A DNA stretch of 64,000 bases from positions 118,170-182,169 of the forward strand of contig CALVBU010000004.1 in the NCBI GenBank assembly GCA_944325875.1. Reading direction: 5' to 3'. The notes below the pieces were generated by a model. The model made no database searches, was not told where the DNA came from, and saw nothing but the letters and a program-made list of their open reading frames with translations. Position numbers and translations under genes: made by a program. Of the stretch, positions 17,294 through 25,716 are shown in pieces. How positions within the stretch are numbered: the first letter of the stretch is position 1; each line of letters opens with the position of its first letter. This DNA is from Candidatus Gastranaerophilales bacterium (GTDB taxonomy: Bacteria; Cyanobacteriota; Vampirovibrionia; Gastranaerophilales; Gastranaerophilaceae).

Positions 17294-17661
17294 TGTATTA
17301 TGTAATTAAAGATAATAGTATGTATGAATTTGCAGACAGGCTTGATGCAATTTTTGATTATCCAGAACTTGTACAGGAGTTTGAAGGGATAACTATGTAT
17401 GAATATCAAATGAATATAGATAAGTATCGCGTTGAAGATGGTAAATTGGTTGATATTTCTCAATCTAAGGAGTACTTAGCAAAAACTGTTGAGATGGATA
17501 AGTTAGCCAGAAAACAAGAAATACAATCAGAACTAGATGCGCTTGATTTGAAATGTATTCGAGCAATGAGAGAAGGTGGAGTTGACGAAAACGGTGTAGC
17601 CTTTTTAGATAAATATCAGTCACAAATTATAGAATTACGAAATGAATATAATTCATTGTAA
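17293..17661 (+). CDS. Tail-associated-like small protein
   Basis: 122 residues, coupled to the preceding gene through TAATG and supplied with a good SD (GGAAGGAG). The N-terminal half is acidic and aromatic; the C-terminal half is a helical hairpin with ELDALDLKCIRAMREGG and a Gln/Glu-rich final helix. This kind of C-terminus is often seen in small phage tail or host-lineage genes after fibre genes, where it may act in fibre assembly. The role is inferred from position. A terminator follows. Confidence 0.6.
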   Translation: MYYVIKDNSMYEFADRLDAIFDYPELVQEFEGITMYEYQMNIDKYRVEDGKLVDISQSKEYLAKTVEMDKLARKQEIQSELDALDLKCIRAMREGGVDENGVAFLDKYQSQIIELRNEYNSL

Positions 17662-17668
17662 ACATGTA

Positions 17669-17695
17669 AAAGGGTCTTTTTATTAAAGACCCTTA
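17669..17695. terminator. Bidirectional terminator
   Basis: AAGGGTCTTT / AAAGACCCTT with a short TTATT loop. It separates the tail-like pair from the convergent gene ending at 17693, whose stop overlaps the hairpin. Confidence 0.8.
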
Positions 17696-18223
17696 TGTTT
17701 TAAAATATTCAATCATACTTCTTATAACGCCTTTGGATATATTTTTTGCGCATCTTTTTATGTTTGTAGGATTGTGAATGCTTTCTATAACTTCATCTAT
17801 TGGTTTTGATATTTCTTCTGAGATTCTTCGATCTAATAAAAGCGCATAATCTGCATAGTTACTTTTTAAATATTCTAAGTCCAAAAAGAATGCTTTTTCC
17901 GGAATTTTTGAGATTTTATCTGTTAATTTACTTATAAAAGAAAATAGTGGGATGTATTTATCATGTTCGGGTATGAATTTTCCGTTTAATTGAAAGGTAT
18001 CCACGTCATATTTTTTATAATGAGCTATATTTATAAAATTTTTACGGAATGGATTTTCGAATTCAGGAAAATCTTTAATTAATTTTTTATAACAGGTCAA
18101 ATCTTTTCCATATTGATCATCAGTTAATTCCGAATTTAGATATCGTGTTTTGTCGAATTTACAATATTCGTCTTGATCTATTATAAAACTTGTATTCTTA
18201 ATTCCTTGAAAAGATATGTTCAT
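17693..18223 (-). CDS. Hypothetical protein with N-terminal NISFQG motif
   Basis: 176 residues, not recognised. The start is placed at 18223 because AAGGGGGAAA lies just upstream; a longer frame to 18370 would run into the tyrS promoter region without an SD. The protein starts MNISFQGIKNTS, a short N-terminal motif also seen in modified form in two other proteins here (NVNFTS at 31.6 kb, RKISFGEG at 50.4 kb). The rest is helical, with many Lys, Asp and Tyr and no signal peptide. It is convergent with the tail-like pair and divergent from tyrS. Confidence 0.65.
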   Translation of the reverse strand: MNISFQGIKNTSFIIDQDEYCKFDKTRYLNSELTDDQYGKDLTCYKKLIKDFPEFENPFRKNFINIAHYKKYDVDTFQLNGKFIPEHDKYIPLFSFISKLTDKISKIPEKAFFLDLEYLKSNYADYALLLDRRISEEISKPIDEVIESIHNPTNIKRCAKNISKGVIRSMIEYFKT

Positions 18224-18328
18224 TTTCCCCCTTGTTTTTTGTATTAAAGCATAATTAAATATATTTTTGCTATTTTGTAAAGATTTTTGTTTTTGGTACA
18301 ATTGTATGTACTGAAAAGGAGAAATTTT

Positions 18329-19552
18329 ATGGTTGAAATAAGACAGGAATTTATTGAGCAAGCAAAGCATTTAACCCGTAATGCTGAGGTTTTGCCGGGT
18401 GGAATTGAAGAATTAGCTGTAAAATTGCAGCATTCTCACGATACAAATACTCCATTGAGAGTTAAATTGGGTATGGATCCTACACGTCCTGATTTGCACT
18501 TGGGTCATACTGTAGTTATGAGAAAGCTTAGGGAGTTTCAAAATCTCGGACATAAAATAGTTTTGATTGTAGGTGGTGCGACTGCAATGGTAGGTGATCC
18601 ATCTGGAAAATCTGAAACAAGACCAGCTTTGACTAAAGAACAGGTTGAAGAAAATGCTAAGTCTTATTTTGAACAAATGTCAAAAGTTCTTGATGTTTCA
18701 AAAGCAGAAGTTACGAATAACGCAGATTGGCTTCATAAAATGAGCTTTATTGACTTATTAAAACTTGCATCTCAAGTGACTGTTGCACAAATGATGACTC
18801 GTGATGATTTTGCAAAAAGATATGCAGAAGGAAAACCTATTGCAATACATGAGTTTTTCTATCCTTTAATGCAGGCTTATGATTCTGTAGAAATCGATTC
18901 AGATATAGAATTAGGCGGTACAGACCAAAGATTTAATACTCTATTAGGTAGAGATATTCAGGCTGCTTATGGTAAGAAATACCCTCAGCTTGTTATGCTT
19001 TTACCTCTTTTGGAAGGTACTGACGGCGTTGTTAAAATGTCAAAAACTTATCCTGAACATTGTATCTCACTTACAGATTCAGAATTTGATATGTTCGGTA
19101 AGTTAATGAGTATTCCTGATAATATGATTTCAAGATACTTTAGCTTGCTTACAGATGCTACAAAAGAAGAATTGGAAGCTATAGATAAGCAAATTGCAGA
19201 AGGATCTGTAAACCCTCGTGATATAAAAATGAAACTTGCTTATACAATTACAGCAGAATATCATGGTGAAGAAGGTGCAAAACGCGGTCAAGATGCTTTT
19301 GTAAATATCGTTTCAAATAAAGGTATTCCAGATGATATAGAGGAAATTTCAGGCATGAACGGTAAAGGTATTCTTGATGTTCTTGTTGAATTGAAATTTG
19401 TACAAAGTAAAGGTGAAGCAAAACGTCTTATTCAAGGTGGCGGTGTGAAACTTAATGGTGAAAAAATTGCCGATATGGCTTATACTCTAAATCTTGACGA
19501 AGATGTAGTATTACAGGCAGGGAAAAGAAAGTTTGCTAAACTTTTAAAGTAG
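18329..19552 (+). CDS. tyrS: Tyrosyl-tRNA synthetase
   Basis: 407 residues, class I synthetase. The HIGH motif is HLGH (in DLHLGHTVVM), the KMSKS motif is KMSKT, and a C-terminal S4 RNA-binding domain covers about 340-407 (KGEAKRLIQGGGVKLNG). It charges tRNA-Tyr. SD AAAAGGAG is well placed before ATG 18329. The motif layout fits the TyrZ-type subgroup more than E. coli TyrS. The gene is 6 bp ahead of cysE and probably co-transcribed. Confidence 0.95.
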   Translation: MVEIRQEFIEQAKHLTRNAEVLPGGIEELAVKLQHSHDTNTPLRVKLGMDPTRPDLHLGHTVVMRKLREFQNLGHKIVLIVGGATAMVGDPSGKSETRPALTKEQVEENAKSYFEQMSKVLDVSKAEVTNNADWLHKMSFIDLLKLASQVTVAQMMTRDDFAKRYAEGKPIAIHEFFYPLMQAYDSVEIDSDIELGGTDQRFNTLLGRDIQAAYGKKYPQLVMLLPLLEGTDGVVKMSKTYPEHCISLTDSEFDMFGKLMSIPDNMISRYFSLLTDATKEELEAIDKQIAEGSVNPRDIKMKLAYTITAEYHGEEGAKRGQDAFVNIVSNKGIPDDIEEISGMNGKGILDVLVELKFVQSKGEAKRLIQGGGVKLNGEKIADMAYTLNLDEDVVLQAGKRKFAKLLK

Positions 19553-19558
19553 GCTATA

Positions 19559-20218
19559 ATGTTTAAGATATTAAAACGCGGAATAACAAAGGTAAAAGAA
19601 GATATTCAGGTTATTTATGACAAAGATCCTGCAGCTGGGAATTTGTTAGAAGTAATCCTATGCTATCCTGGATTACATGCCTTAATTGCATATAGATTTG
19701 CTCATAGGCTTTATAAATGGCATATACCTTTAATTCCGCGAGTAATATCTTATATAACAAGAATAATAACCGGTATAGAAATTCATCCTGCAGCAAAAAT
19801 CGGACGTAGATTCTTCATAGACCACGGTGAAGGTGTTGTAATCGGTGCAACTACGATAATTGGTGATGATGTTTTGATTTATCAGCAAGTGACGTTAGGT
19901 GGAACAGGTAAAGAACATGGAAAACGTCACCCAACCTTAGGTCATGGCGTAATTGTTGGTGCAGGTGCAAAAGTTCTTGGAAATATTACGCTTGGTGATT
20001 ATGTAAGAGTTGGTGCAGGTTCTGTGGTTGTAGAAGATGTCCCTGAATATTCAACTGTAGTCGGAATCCCAGGGCGAGTTGTCCATCGTAAAATAAAAGA
20101 TAAAAATGGCGTTCTGATGCATAACCGAATTCCTGACCCTGTTAAGTGTGAGCTAAATAGGCTTAAATACGAGGTTCAGGAGCTGAAAGAAGAATTAAAT
20201 AAAATAAAGCAGGGTTGA
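19559..20218 (+). CDS. cysE: Serine O-acetyltransferase
   Basis: 219 residues. An N-terminal helical segment is followed by a left-handed beta-helix of hexapeptide repeats (about 75-180) with HPAAKIG, DHGEGVVIG and TLGGTGKEHGKRHPTLG, the CysE signature. It acetylates serine with acetyl-CoA as the first step of cysteine synthesis. The C-terminal tail is a coiled coil (ELNRLKYEVQELKEEL). No SD is visible; translation probably follows from tyrS 6 bp upstream. Confidence 0.94.
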   Translation: MFKILKRGITKVKEDIQVIYDKDPAAGNLLEVILCYPGLHALIAYRFAHRLYKWHIPLIPRVISYITRIITGIEIHPAAKIGRRFFIDHGEGVVIGATTIIGDDVLIYQQVTLGGTGKEHGKRHPTLGHGVIVGAGAKVLGNITLGDYVRVGAGSVVVEDVPEYSTVVGIPGRVVHRKIKDKNGVLMHNRIPDPVKCELNRLKYEVQELKEELNKIKQG

Positions 20219-20234
20219 TAAATCCTGCTTTATA
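20205..20234 (+). terminator. Hairpin at the end of cysE
   Basis: AAAGCAGG / CCTGCTTT with a loop of about ten bases that includes the cysE stop. The -35 box of the next promoter (TTGATA, 20215-20220) lies inside the loop, so read-through and initiation may interfere. Confidence 0.6.
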
Positions 20235-20459
20235 ATTTATAATAAAATATATAAACAAGGAGGCTGTATGCAAGAGTCGCAAATAGATAGAATTTCGGGG
20301 GGGGGGGGCACCTGCTTACAAGTAACAGTAGGCATTTCAGACTTATACCTCCGTTCGAAGAAAAGTATGCTGAATAATAAACCGTGCCAAAAGACACGGT
20401 AATTTGTCGTGCAAAATTTTTGAAAAAACAGGTAATGAAAATAAACAAACGGAGGACTT
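20215..20459 (+). promoter_or_regulatory. Poly-G leader, copy 2, with promoter
   Basis: The promoter is TTGATA (20215-20220), a 17-bp spacer, TATAAT (20238-20243). SD AAGGAGG (20257-20263) precedes a leader ORF from ATG 20268. This copy has 12 G residues (20297-20308), so the ORF does not stop at the tract but continues to TAA 20400-20402 (44 residues), crossing ACCTCCG (20347-20353). With 11 G it would stop about 15 codons after the start. CCGTG / CACGG (20382-20386 / 20395-20399) forms a hairpin. The prepilin SD CGGAGG at 20450-20455 is complementary to the CCTCCG. Homologous to 1-203 and 26987-27228. Confidence 0.78.
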
Positions 20460-21173
20460 ATGAAAAAGAGAAACGCTTTTACATTGGCTGAAGTATTGAT
20501 AACGTTAGGAATAATCGGAATAGTAGCCGCAATGACATTGCCAATCATAGTTGAAGATTATCGTAAAAAGTCAACTGCAGAAAGTTTAAGAAAGGCTTAT
20601 GCAGAATTGAATTCAGGCTTACAAATGGCTATAAGTGATTATGGTGATATTAAAAATTGGGATTATAGTGATCCTTCAGAGATGGCTTTATGGGCTGAGA
20701 AATACATACAACCTTATTTCAAAGTATTAAAAGCGCAAGATTGTTCGACTAATAGAACTTTTTCTTGTATAGGAGTTCCTATGCCAGAAAAAATGGGTGG
20801 AGATTATAGACCTTATGGACTTTTTTCCCCACCATATATTATAGTCACTTCTGGTGGTGCTGCAAAGGCTTTTGTTTTTTATAAATATAATTATTATCCA
20901 GAAGTTAGAGTATTTGTTTACTTGAATCTTCCTAGGAAAAGTAAGGCGATTAGAGGAAGAGATGTGTTTTTGTTCGTCTTAAATCCGTCAAAAGATAACG
21001 CTTTTAAACCATTTGGAATTAATTACTCAAGAGAAACTCTATTAAAAGGTCCTATAAGAGCAGGTGGTTGTTTTAAAGAGTCAGGAGGACCAGATTATTA
21101 TGGTCCTGGCGATGGTTGCGGTGCTGTAATAATGTTGGATGGTTGGAAAATTGCTAAGGATTATCCTTGGTAG
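20460..21173 (+). CDS. Prepilin-type protein (prepilin 2)
   Basis: 237 residues. The first 33 residues are nearly identical to prepilin 1 (MKKRNA then FTLAEVLITLGIIGIVAAM), with Ala at -1 and Glu+5. The DYGDIKNW motif follows at about residue 60, then a variable body with many Pro, Gly and Tyr, and a tail with CGAVIMLDGWKIAKDYPW at the very end. The four or more Cys residues in the body may form disulfides after export. It is the second of three prepilins carrying the poly-G leader; it is inserted between cysE and an alcohol dehydrogenase, with no pilus gene adjacent. Confidence 0.9.
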   Translation: MKKRNAFTLAEVLITLGIIGIVAAMTLPIIVEDYRKKSTAESLRKAYAELNSGLQMAISDYGDIKNWDYSDPSEMALWAEKYIQPYFKVLKAQDCSTNRTFSCIGVPMPEKMGGDYRPYGLFSPPYIIVTSGGAAKAFVFYKYNYYPEVRVFVYLNLPRKSKAIRGRDVFLFVLNPSKDNAFKPFGINYSRETLLKGPIRAGGCFKESGGPDYYGPGDGCGAVIMLDGWKIAKDYPW

Positions 21174-21217
21174 ATTTTTCATGGTAAAATTAACCTATTG
21201 AAAGAGAGGTTTATTTT

Positions 21218-22183
21218 ATGAAAGCTGTTGTATTTGATGAAGAATTAAAACTTGTGAATGATTATCAAAAACCGGTTCCTAAAAAGGGCGAAGCTCTTGT
21301 CAGAGTTACTCTTGCAGGTATTTGTAATACTGATTACGAAATTACAAAAGGCTATATGGGCTATAAAGGTATTCTAGGACATGAAGCTGTAGGTGTGGTT
21401 GAGGAAATTAACGATGAAGATCAATCATTGCTTGGTAAGCGTGTTGTATCTGAAATAAGCTACGGGTGCAAAGATCCTGAATGCCCTTGGTGTGCAGAAA
21501 AACTTTACCGCCATTGCCCTAACCGTCATACTTTAGGTATTTGGCAAAAAGACGGAGTTTTCGCTGAATATTTTACAATGCCTTTGGAAGTTCTTTTTGA
21601 AGTTCCAGAAAATGTTCCTGATGAACAGGTTGTATTTGTAGAACCTTTGGCTGCAGCTTGCGAGATTACGGAACAACTTCATATTAAACCTTTTGAAAAA
21701 GTTGTTGTGCTTGGCGATGGTAAATTGGGGCTTATTACCGCATTGACTCTTAATGCTCAAAACTTTGATGTGACATTAGTCGGAAAACATCAAAATAAGC
21801 TTGATATTGCAAAAGCTCAAGGGGTGAAAACAGCACTTCTTCAAGACTTTCCTATAGAGAAAAAATATGATGTTGTAGTAGAGGCTACAGGTTCTGTATC
21901 AGGGTTTGAAACATCTTTGGCTCTTACAAGACCTCGTGGTGTTCTAGTTTTGAAAAGTACTGTTGCAACAGGTAAAGAATTGAATCTTGCCCCGATTGTT
22001 ATTGATGAAATTACAGTGTTAGGTTCTCGTTGCGGACAATTTGGTCCGGCTTTGAGACTTTTGGAACATAATAAAATTGATTTTTCACCATTGATTTCAA
22101 AAGTTTATTCTGTTGACGATGCTATTGAAGCTTTTGAGAAAAATAAAGAAAAAGATGTTTTAAAAGTTCTTTTGAAGTTTTAA
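21218..22183 (+). CDS. Zinc-dependent alcohol dehydrogenase (MDR family)
   Basis: 321 residues. The catalytic zinc site is shown by GICNTD (Cys) and GHEAVG (His-Glu). A Cys cluster (GCKDPECPWCAEKLYRHC) is the structural zinc lobe. The Rossmann region has VVVLGDGKLGLI, and the C-terminus is normal for a medium-chain dehydrogenase/reductase, if slightly short. The substrate is unknown (alcohol, polyol or threonine-type). It has an SD (GAGAGG) and its own terminator. In a fermentative cell it may regenerate NAD(P)+. Confidence 0.88.
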   Translation: MKAVVFDEELKLVNDYQKPVPKKGEALVRVTLAGICNTDYEITKGYMGYKGILGHEAVGVVEEINDEDQSLLGKRVVSEISYGCKDPECPWCAEKLYRHCPNRHTLGIWQKDGVFAEYFTMPLEVLFEVPENVPDEQVVFVEPLAAACEITEQLHIKPFEKVVVLGDGKLGLITALTLNAQNFDVTLVGKHQNKLDIAKAQGVKTALLQDFPIEKKYDVVVEATGSVSGFETSLALTRPRGVLVLKSTVATGKELNLAPIVIDEITVLGSRCGQFGPALRLLEHNKIDFSPLISKVYSVDDAIEAFEKNKEKDVLKVLLKF

Positions 22184-22203
22184 TTGAAATAAAATAAATT
22201 TAT

Positions 22204-22230
22204 GCCGCCTATTTATTTGGCGGCTTTTTT
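22204..22230 (+). terminator. Rho-independent terminator
   Basis: GCCGCC (22204-22209) and GGCGGC (22219-22224) form a stem followed by six T residues, after the alcohol dehydrogenase. Confidence 0.92.
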
Positions 22231-22270
22231 AATATTTGCGTAAAACTTTTTTTTTAATTATTATAATAGC

Positions 22271-23407
22271 ATGGTTGTTGGAAGAAAAATTGCAAAAAAA
22301 ATCAGTAGAATTTCCGTTTTAGATCAATATATTCTAAAACAGATAATAGAAATGTTTTTGATGGGAGTTTGTGTCTTTACGTCAATTATTTTTGCATCTG
22401 ACACATTTATAACTCTTATTAAACAAATTTCATTGTTTGGTATTCCGTTTAAGGTTGCTTTAATGATGATTGTACTTAATCTTCCTCAAATTGTTGTTAT
22501 GACAATTCCTATGGGAGTTTTACTTGCTACAGTTATGACTTTGAACGGATTAAGCTTAAAGTCTGAAATAACTGTAATGCGAGCTTGCGGGATTGGATTG
22601 AATAGAATTGCTAAACCGATTTTTATATTCGCCATTGCAATGTCTGTATTCAGTTTTATTATTAATGAGACTGTTGTTCCTGTTATGATGAAGCAGTCAA
22701 AAGATTTGGCACTTTGGTCTTTGGGACAAAAAAATATTCCGGATGGAAAAGAAAATTTTGTATTTAAAGAATTAAATGATGATGGTGTATTAAAACGATT
22801 ATTCTATGTAGGTTTTTGCGATAACAAAGTTTTGCATAATATCACTGTATTAGATACTTCTAAAGATGGTACAATTCAAGTACTTCAAGCTAGAGAAGGA
22901 AAAACAACACCTGCCGGATGGGATTTCCAGAAAGGTGCTGTATATACGGTTGGACAAGAAGGTAAAGTTCTTAATACAACTCTTTTTGAGTCCTCTAATG
23001 TAAAGTTCGGGCTTGATATGTCAAAAGAGTTAAATAAAAATGTTGCAAAAGAAATGAATTTTTCCAAATTGGTTAAATATATTTCTGAGAATTTGCATAC
23101 TATGGACAAAGAAGAAAGAAATGTTTTAGTAATTGAGTTGTATGACAAATTGGCCTTGCCTTTAACAACAATTGCCTTAGTTTTAATAGGTGTTCCTCTT
23201 GCAATTACACCACCAAGAGTTCGTTATAACAGAGGGTTTTTATTTAGTATATTAATCATTTTTGCATACTACCTAATAAGAGCTCTGTCTATATCTTTTG
23301 GAGAGACAGGAACTCTTATGCCGTTTTTGGCAGCGTGGATGCCAAATATTGTACTTACTATAATTGGTGTTATGCTTTATTATAAAAAAGTTTATACCAT
23401 TGATTAA
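22271..23407 (+). CDS. LptF/LptG-family LPS export permease
   Basis: 378 residues, YjgP/YjgQ family. Three N-terminal membrane segments (about 25-45, 65-85, 110-135), a large periplasmic beta-jellyroll region (about 140-290), then three C-terminal membrane segments (about 300-375). LDQYILKQ near the start is typical. In the LptB2FG complex it moves LPS from the inner membrane, so the cell is diderm. Its partner permease is not in the window, so F and G cannot be told apart. A TATAAT (22262-22267) lies only 3 bases before the ATG and no SD is seen, so the mRNA may be leaderless or the start different. Confidence 0.9.
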   Translation: MVVGRKIAKKISRISVLDQYILKQIIEMFLMGVCVFTSIIFASDTFITLIKQISLFGIPFKVALMMIVLNLPQIVVMTIPMGVLLATVMTLNGLSLKSEITVMRACGIGLNRIAKPIFIFAIAMSVFSFIINETVVPVMMKQSKDLALWSLGQKNIPDGKENFVFKELNDDGVLKRLFYVGFCDNKVLHNITVLDTSKDGTIQVLQAREGKTTPAGWDFQKGAVYTVGQEGKVLNTTLFESSNVKFGLDMSKELNKNVAKEMNFSKLVKYISENLHTMDKEERNVLVIELYDKLALPLTTIALVLIGVPLAITPPRVRYNRGFLFSILIIFAYYLIRALSISFGETGTLMPFLAAWMPNIVLTIIGVMLYYKKVYTID

Positions 23408-23412
23408 TTTCG

Positions 23413-23727
23413 CTATTCTTCAACTGAGGCGCCAGGTAAGCAAACTCCAAATTGACAATTTGAGTTGTAGCTTTGAGTTTCATTATTTATGCTTTCATTT
23501 TTCGGAGTTTCTGTATTGATAAGCATGTCATAGTATGGCGTTACATATTTCGGTTGGAATGCATTTGGTTCTTGTATTTGTTTTAGTGGATCAGGTGCAT
23601 GTTTGTCTTTAAGTGTTGGGGAGTCAAGTACAGTTGGGGCACAAGCTGCACCTCCAGTTATACTGCAGGTCGCAAATGCAGGAAGTGTAAGTAGTGTCAT
23701 TAATGCTATAATTATTAAATTTTTCAT
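23413..23727 (-). CDS. Small exported Cys-containing protein
   Basis: 104 residues, function unknown. It has a clear signal peptide (MKNLIIIALMTLLTLPAFA, then TCSITGG). The mature part is Pro- and Asn-rich with four Cys residues (TCS, AACAP, NCQFGVC), suggesting disulfides or metal binding. The SD GAAAGG is adequate. It sits convergent to lptF/G with a 5-bp gap and no clear terminator between them. Confidence 0.7.
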   Translation of the reverse strand: MKNLIIIALMTLLTLPAFATCSITGGAACAPTVLDSPTLKDKHAPDPLKQIQEPNAFQPKYVTPYYDMLINTETPKNESINNETQSYNSNCQFGVCLPGASVEE

Positions 23728-23798
23728 ATTTCAGCCTTTCATTAATCTATCATTAAAGAGGATAAACGACATTTGACCTATTTACATTGTCTGAACGG

Positions 23799-24230
23799 CT
23801 AATCTTTGTATTTTTTCTTTTTACTTTCTTTTTTTAAGACTTCTTCAAAAGGGATAATTGGTTTCATTTGATATCCGCAATCGTCTGAAAGAGCTCCTCC
23901 CATTGAAAAAAGTTCTTCTTGAGGGTATCTCCTGCATATCCCTGGACGAGTTTTATGAATTTTACATTTGTGTGTCTCAGGGTCAAGGTTTGTGCACTCA
24001 AATACAAGCCCTGTTTCGTCTTTATCTATAACTTTTAGATATGTGTAAAATCTGTGTAGATATTTTAATTTTTCAAATTCTTTTTCGTCTTGTATGACGT
24101 GTTTGTAGTGTTTTACGTATATTTTTGTGCAGCACTTTCCACAGGCTTTACATTTCCCTGTTCTGTAATATTTTTTACCAAGAATTCTTGATAATATAAA
24201 TTTTCTGATGTTTAAAATGAGATTTTCCAT
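23799..24230 (-). CDS. YkgJ-family Cys-cluster protein
   Basis: 143 residues with the CxxCxxCC motif (CKACGKCCTK) and the later C-x(n)-C pair (ECTNLDPETHKCKIHKTRPGIC). These are the ligands of the YkgJ/CxxCxxCC zinc- or iron-binding family, whose function is mostly unknown. Start uncertain: ATG 24230 is chosen because the protein then begins at the family-like MENLILNIRKF; a start at 24299 is also open. No SD is visible for either. Basic C-terminus. Confidence 0.8.
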   Translation of the reverse strand: MENLILNIRKFILSRILGKKYYRTGKCKACGKCCTKIYVKHYKHVIQDEKEFEKLKYLHRFYTYLKVIDKDETGLVFECTNLDPETHKCKIHKTRPGICRRYPQEELFSMGGALSDDCGYQMKPIIPFEEVLKKESKKKKYKD

Positions 24231-24446
24231 GTTTATTTGTAAATATTTGTAAACTTTTAAATTAAAGACCCGCAAAATAAATTTTTCAGGAGTATTCATA
24301 TAGGTACAAAACACTACCGAATTATAAATACCATAACAATACTATAACATAACCAAAATAACCAACCTTGACCTCTTGATAATAAAAAATAAAGAGGTCT
24401 TTTTTTTATTTGAAAAAAATGTTATCATGTAAAAAAAGGAGTGAAT

Positions 24447-25400
24447 ATGCTGCAAGATAAGTATGGAAGATTGTTAATTGTTGGTGCATTTATTGTAATT
24501 TCGGTAATTTTGATTATGGCGCCTGGAATGCATTCAAAAAAGGCTGATGAAGAGCAGTTGAATTTTACTAGTATGCCAAAGGATAATATTTCGAAATCTC
24601 AGGATATGGAGGAAACTTCGGTATTACCAAATCATAGTGAAACTAAGGCTAGTGATAATAGTTTTTCTTCTCCTGAAGATCAAATGCTTGATGCTTGGGG
24701 TATGAATAAACCTGCCAAGACTGTTTCAGAAGAAATTCCAGATCCAAGTTCATATTCAGAATTAGCAAATAAGCAAATCTCAAATTTAAATGAAACTCCA
24801 GTGAACACAGTTCCAGAACAGGAAGTTGTATCAGAAGCTGTAAAAGCTCCGGAAGTTCCTGCAGCTCCAAAAAAATCAAAATATAAGCAAATCCATGTTA
24901 ACGGAAAATGTTTTGCCCCTCCAGCTAAAGCTTTGCCAATGCTTGCTACTGAGTGTAAAGCTGCAACTTATACTTTGGGTGTTAGATCTTGCCCTACTGC
25001 AGATGAAAAAGATGGTTGGGCTGGCGCAGTTAGAACTTGTGGTGGAATTGACAATATGCCAGATTTTGATGATTTATTGGCTATTGCCAAAATCCTTTAT
25101 TCAACAGATTCGATATCTATTCCAGAGAAGGAACGTGGAAAGTATAAAGCTTATGGAAAGTATGATCCGAATAATGTTGACTGTGATTCTTACGAAAGAT
25201 CAGGTATTTCTTATGATGAATCTAAAGCACAGGCTTATGGTTATCCTTTACAACCAGGTTTTTCTGTTTGGGGAAAAACTGAAATTAGTCAAAAATATGG
25301 TCTAAATTTACTTTTTGAAAAAGATTTGGTTAATTATTCATCTTGCTCTAGTAGATTTGTTGACAATTATTATGCTGTATGTAAAGTAGAGTGTGAATAA
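24447..25400 (+). CDS. Membrane-anchored exported protein of unknown function
   Basis: 317 residues. One N-terminal membrane anchor (about 8-27, LLIVGAFIVISVILIMAPG), then a low-complexity Glu/Ser/Pro linker (30-145), then a compact Cys-rich domain (150-317) with about eight Cys residues. That domain (GKCFAPPAKALPMLATEC, VRSCPTADEKDGW) has no family I recognise. The ATG at 24447 is preferred to GTG 24441 because of spacing from SD AAAGGAG. It is probably periplasmic. It is not followed by an obvious T-rich terminator. Confidence 0.75.
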   Translation: MLQDKYGRLLIVGAFIVISVILIMAPGMHSKKADEEQLNFTSMPKDNISKSQDMEETSVLPNHSETKASDNSFSSPEDQMLDAWGMNKPAKTVSEEIPDPSSYSELANKQISNLNETPVNTVPEQEVVSEAVKAPEVPAAPKKSKYKQIHVNGKCFAPPAKALPMLATECKAATYTLGVRSCPTADEKDGWAGAVRTCGGIDNMPDFDDLLAIAKILYSTDSISIPEKERGKYKAYGKYDPNNVDCDSYERSGISYDESKAQAYGYPLQPGFSVWGKTEISQKYGLNLLFEKDLVNYSSCSSRFVDNYYAVCKVECE

Positions 25401-25716
25401 ATCAAATTAAATTAAATTAATATCATATATTTAGAGGAGTTACTCTACAGTCAGATAGTTTATCCTGACTGTAGAGTAATCTTACTGTACTTTTATAACT
25501 TGGGGAAACGGCATGCTTATTATGTTTTGTATTACAAAATGTAACCAAAATTTAAGTTATGTTAATATGGCTGAAATCATGTCATCATCATGGTTTCGGA
25601 GGTTATTTAAGGGCTCAATTTACACTTAATATAAAATAGTTGTCCGCATAAAAGAATAAGAGTACAATTAAAATATACTCATTTAGAGATATTTCTTGTA
25701 GAGGGTTAGATTATTT
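25401..25716 (+). other. Structured intergenic region between the exported protein and yggS
   Basis: No ORF is supported here. Two strong hairpins are visible: a perfect 15-bp stem with a 10-base loop, TTACTCTACAGTCAG / CTGACTGTAGAGTAA (25440-25454 / 25465-25479), and a 9-bp stem GAAATCATG / CATGGTTTC (25573-25581 / 25589-25597) followed at once by GGAGG. Neither is followed by a T run, so they are not ordinary terminators. They may be an untranslated-leader element or a small RNA. Confidence 0.5.

Noticed and set aside
17693..18370. Longer version of the NISFQG gene starting at 18370
   Set aside because: The extension would cover the tyrS start and leader, and lacks an SD, whereas the start at 18223 has AAGGGGG just ahead.
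20237..20548. Minus-strand ORF across leader copy 2
   Set aside because: It reads the G run as a string of Pro codons and continues into the antisense of the prepilin signal. It has no SD and no counterpart in the other copies.
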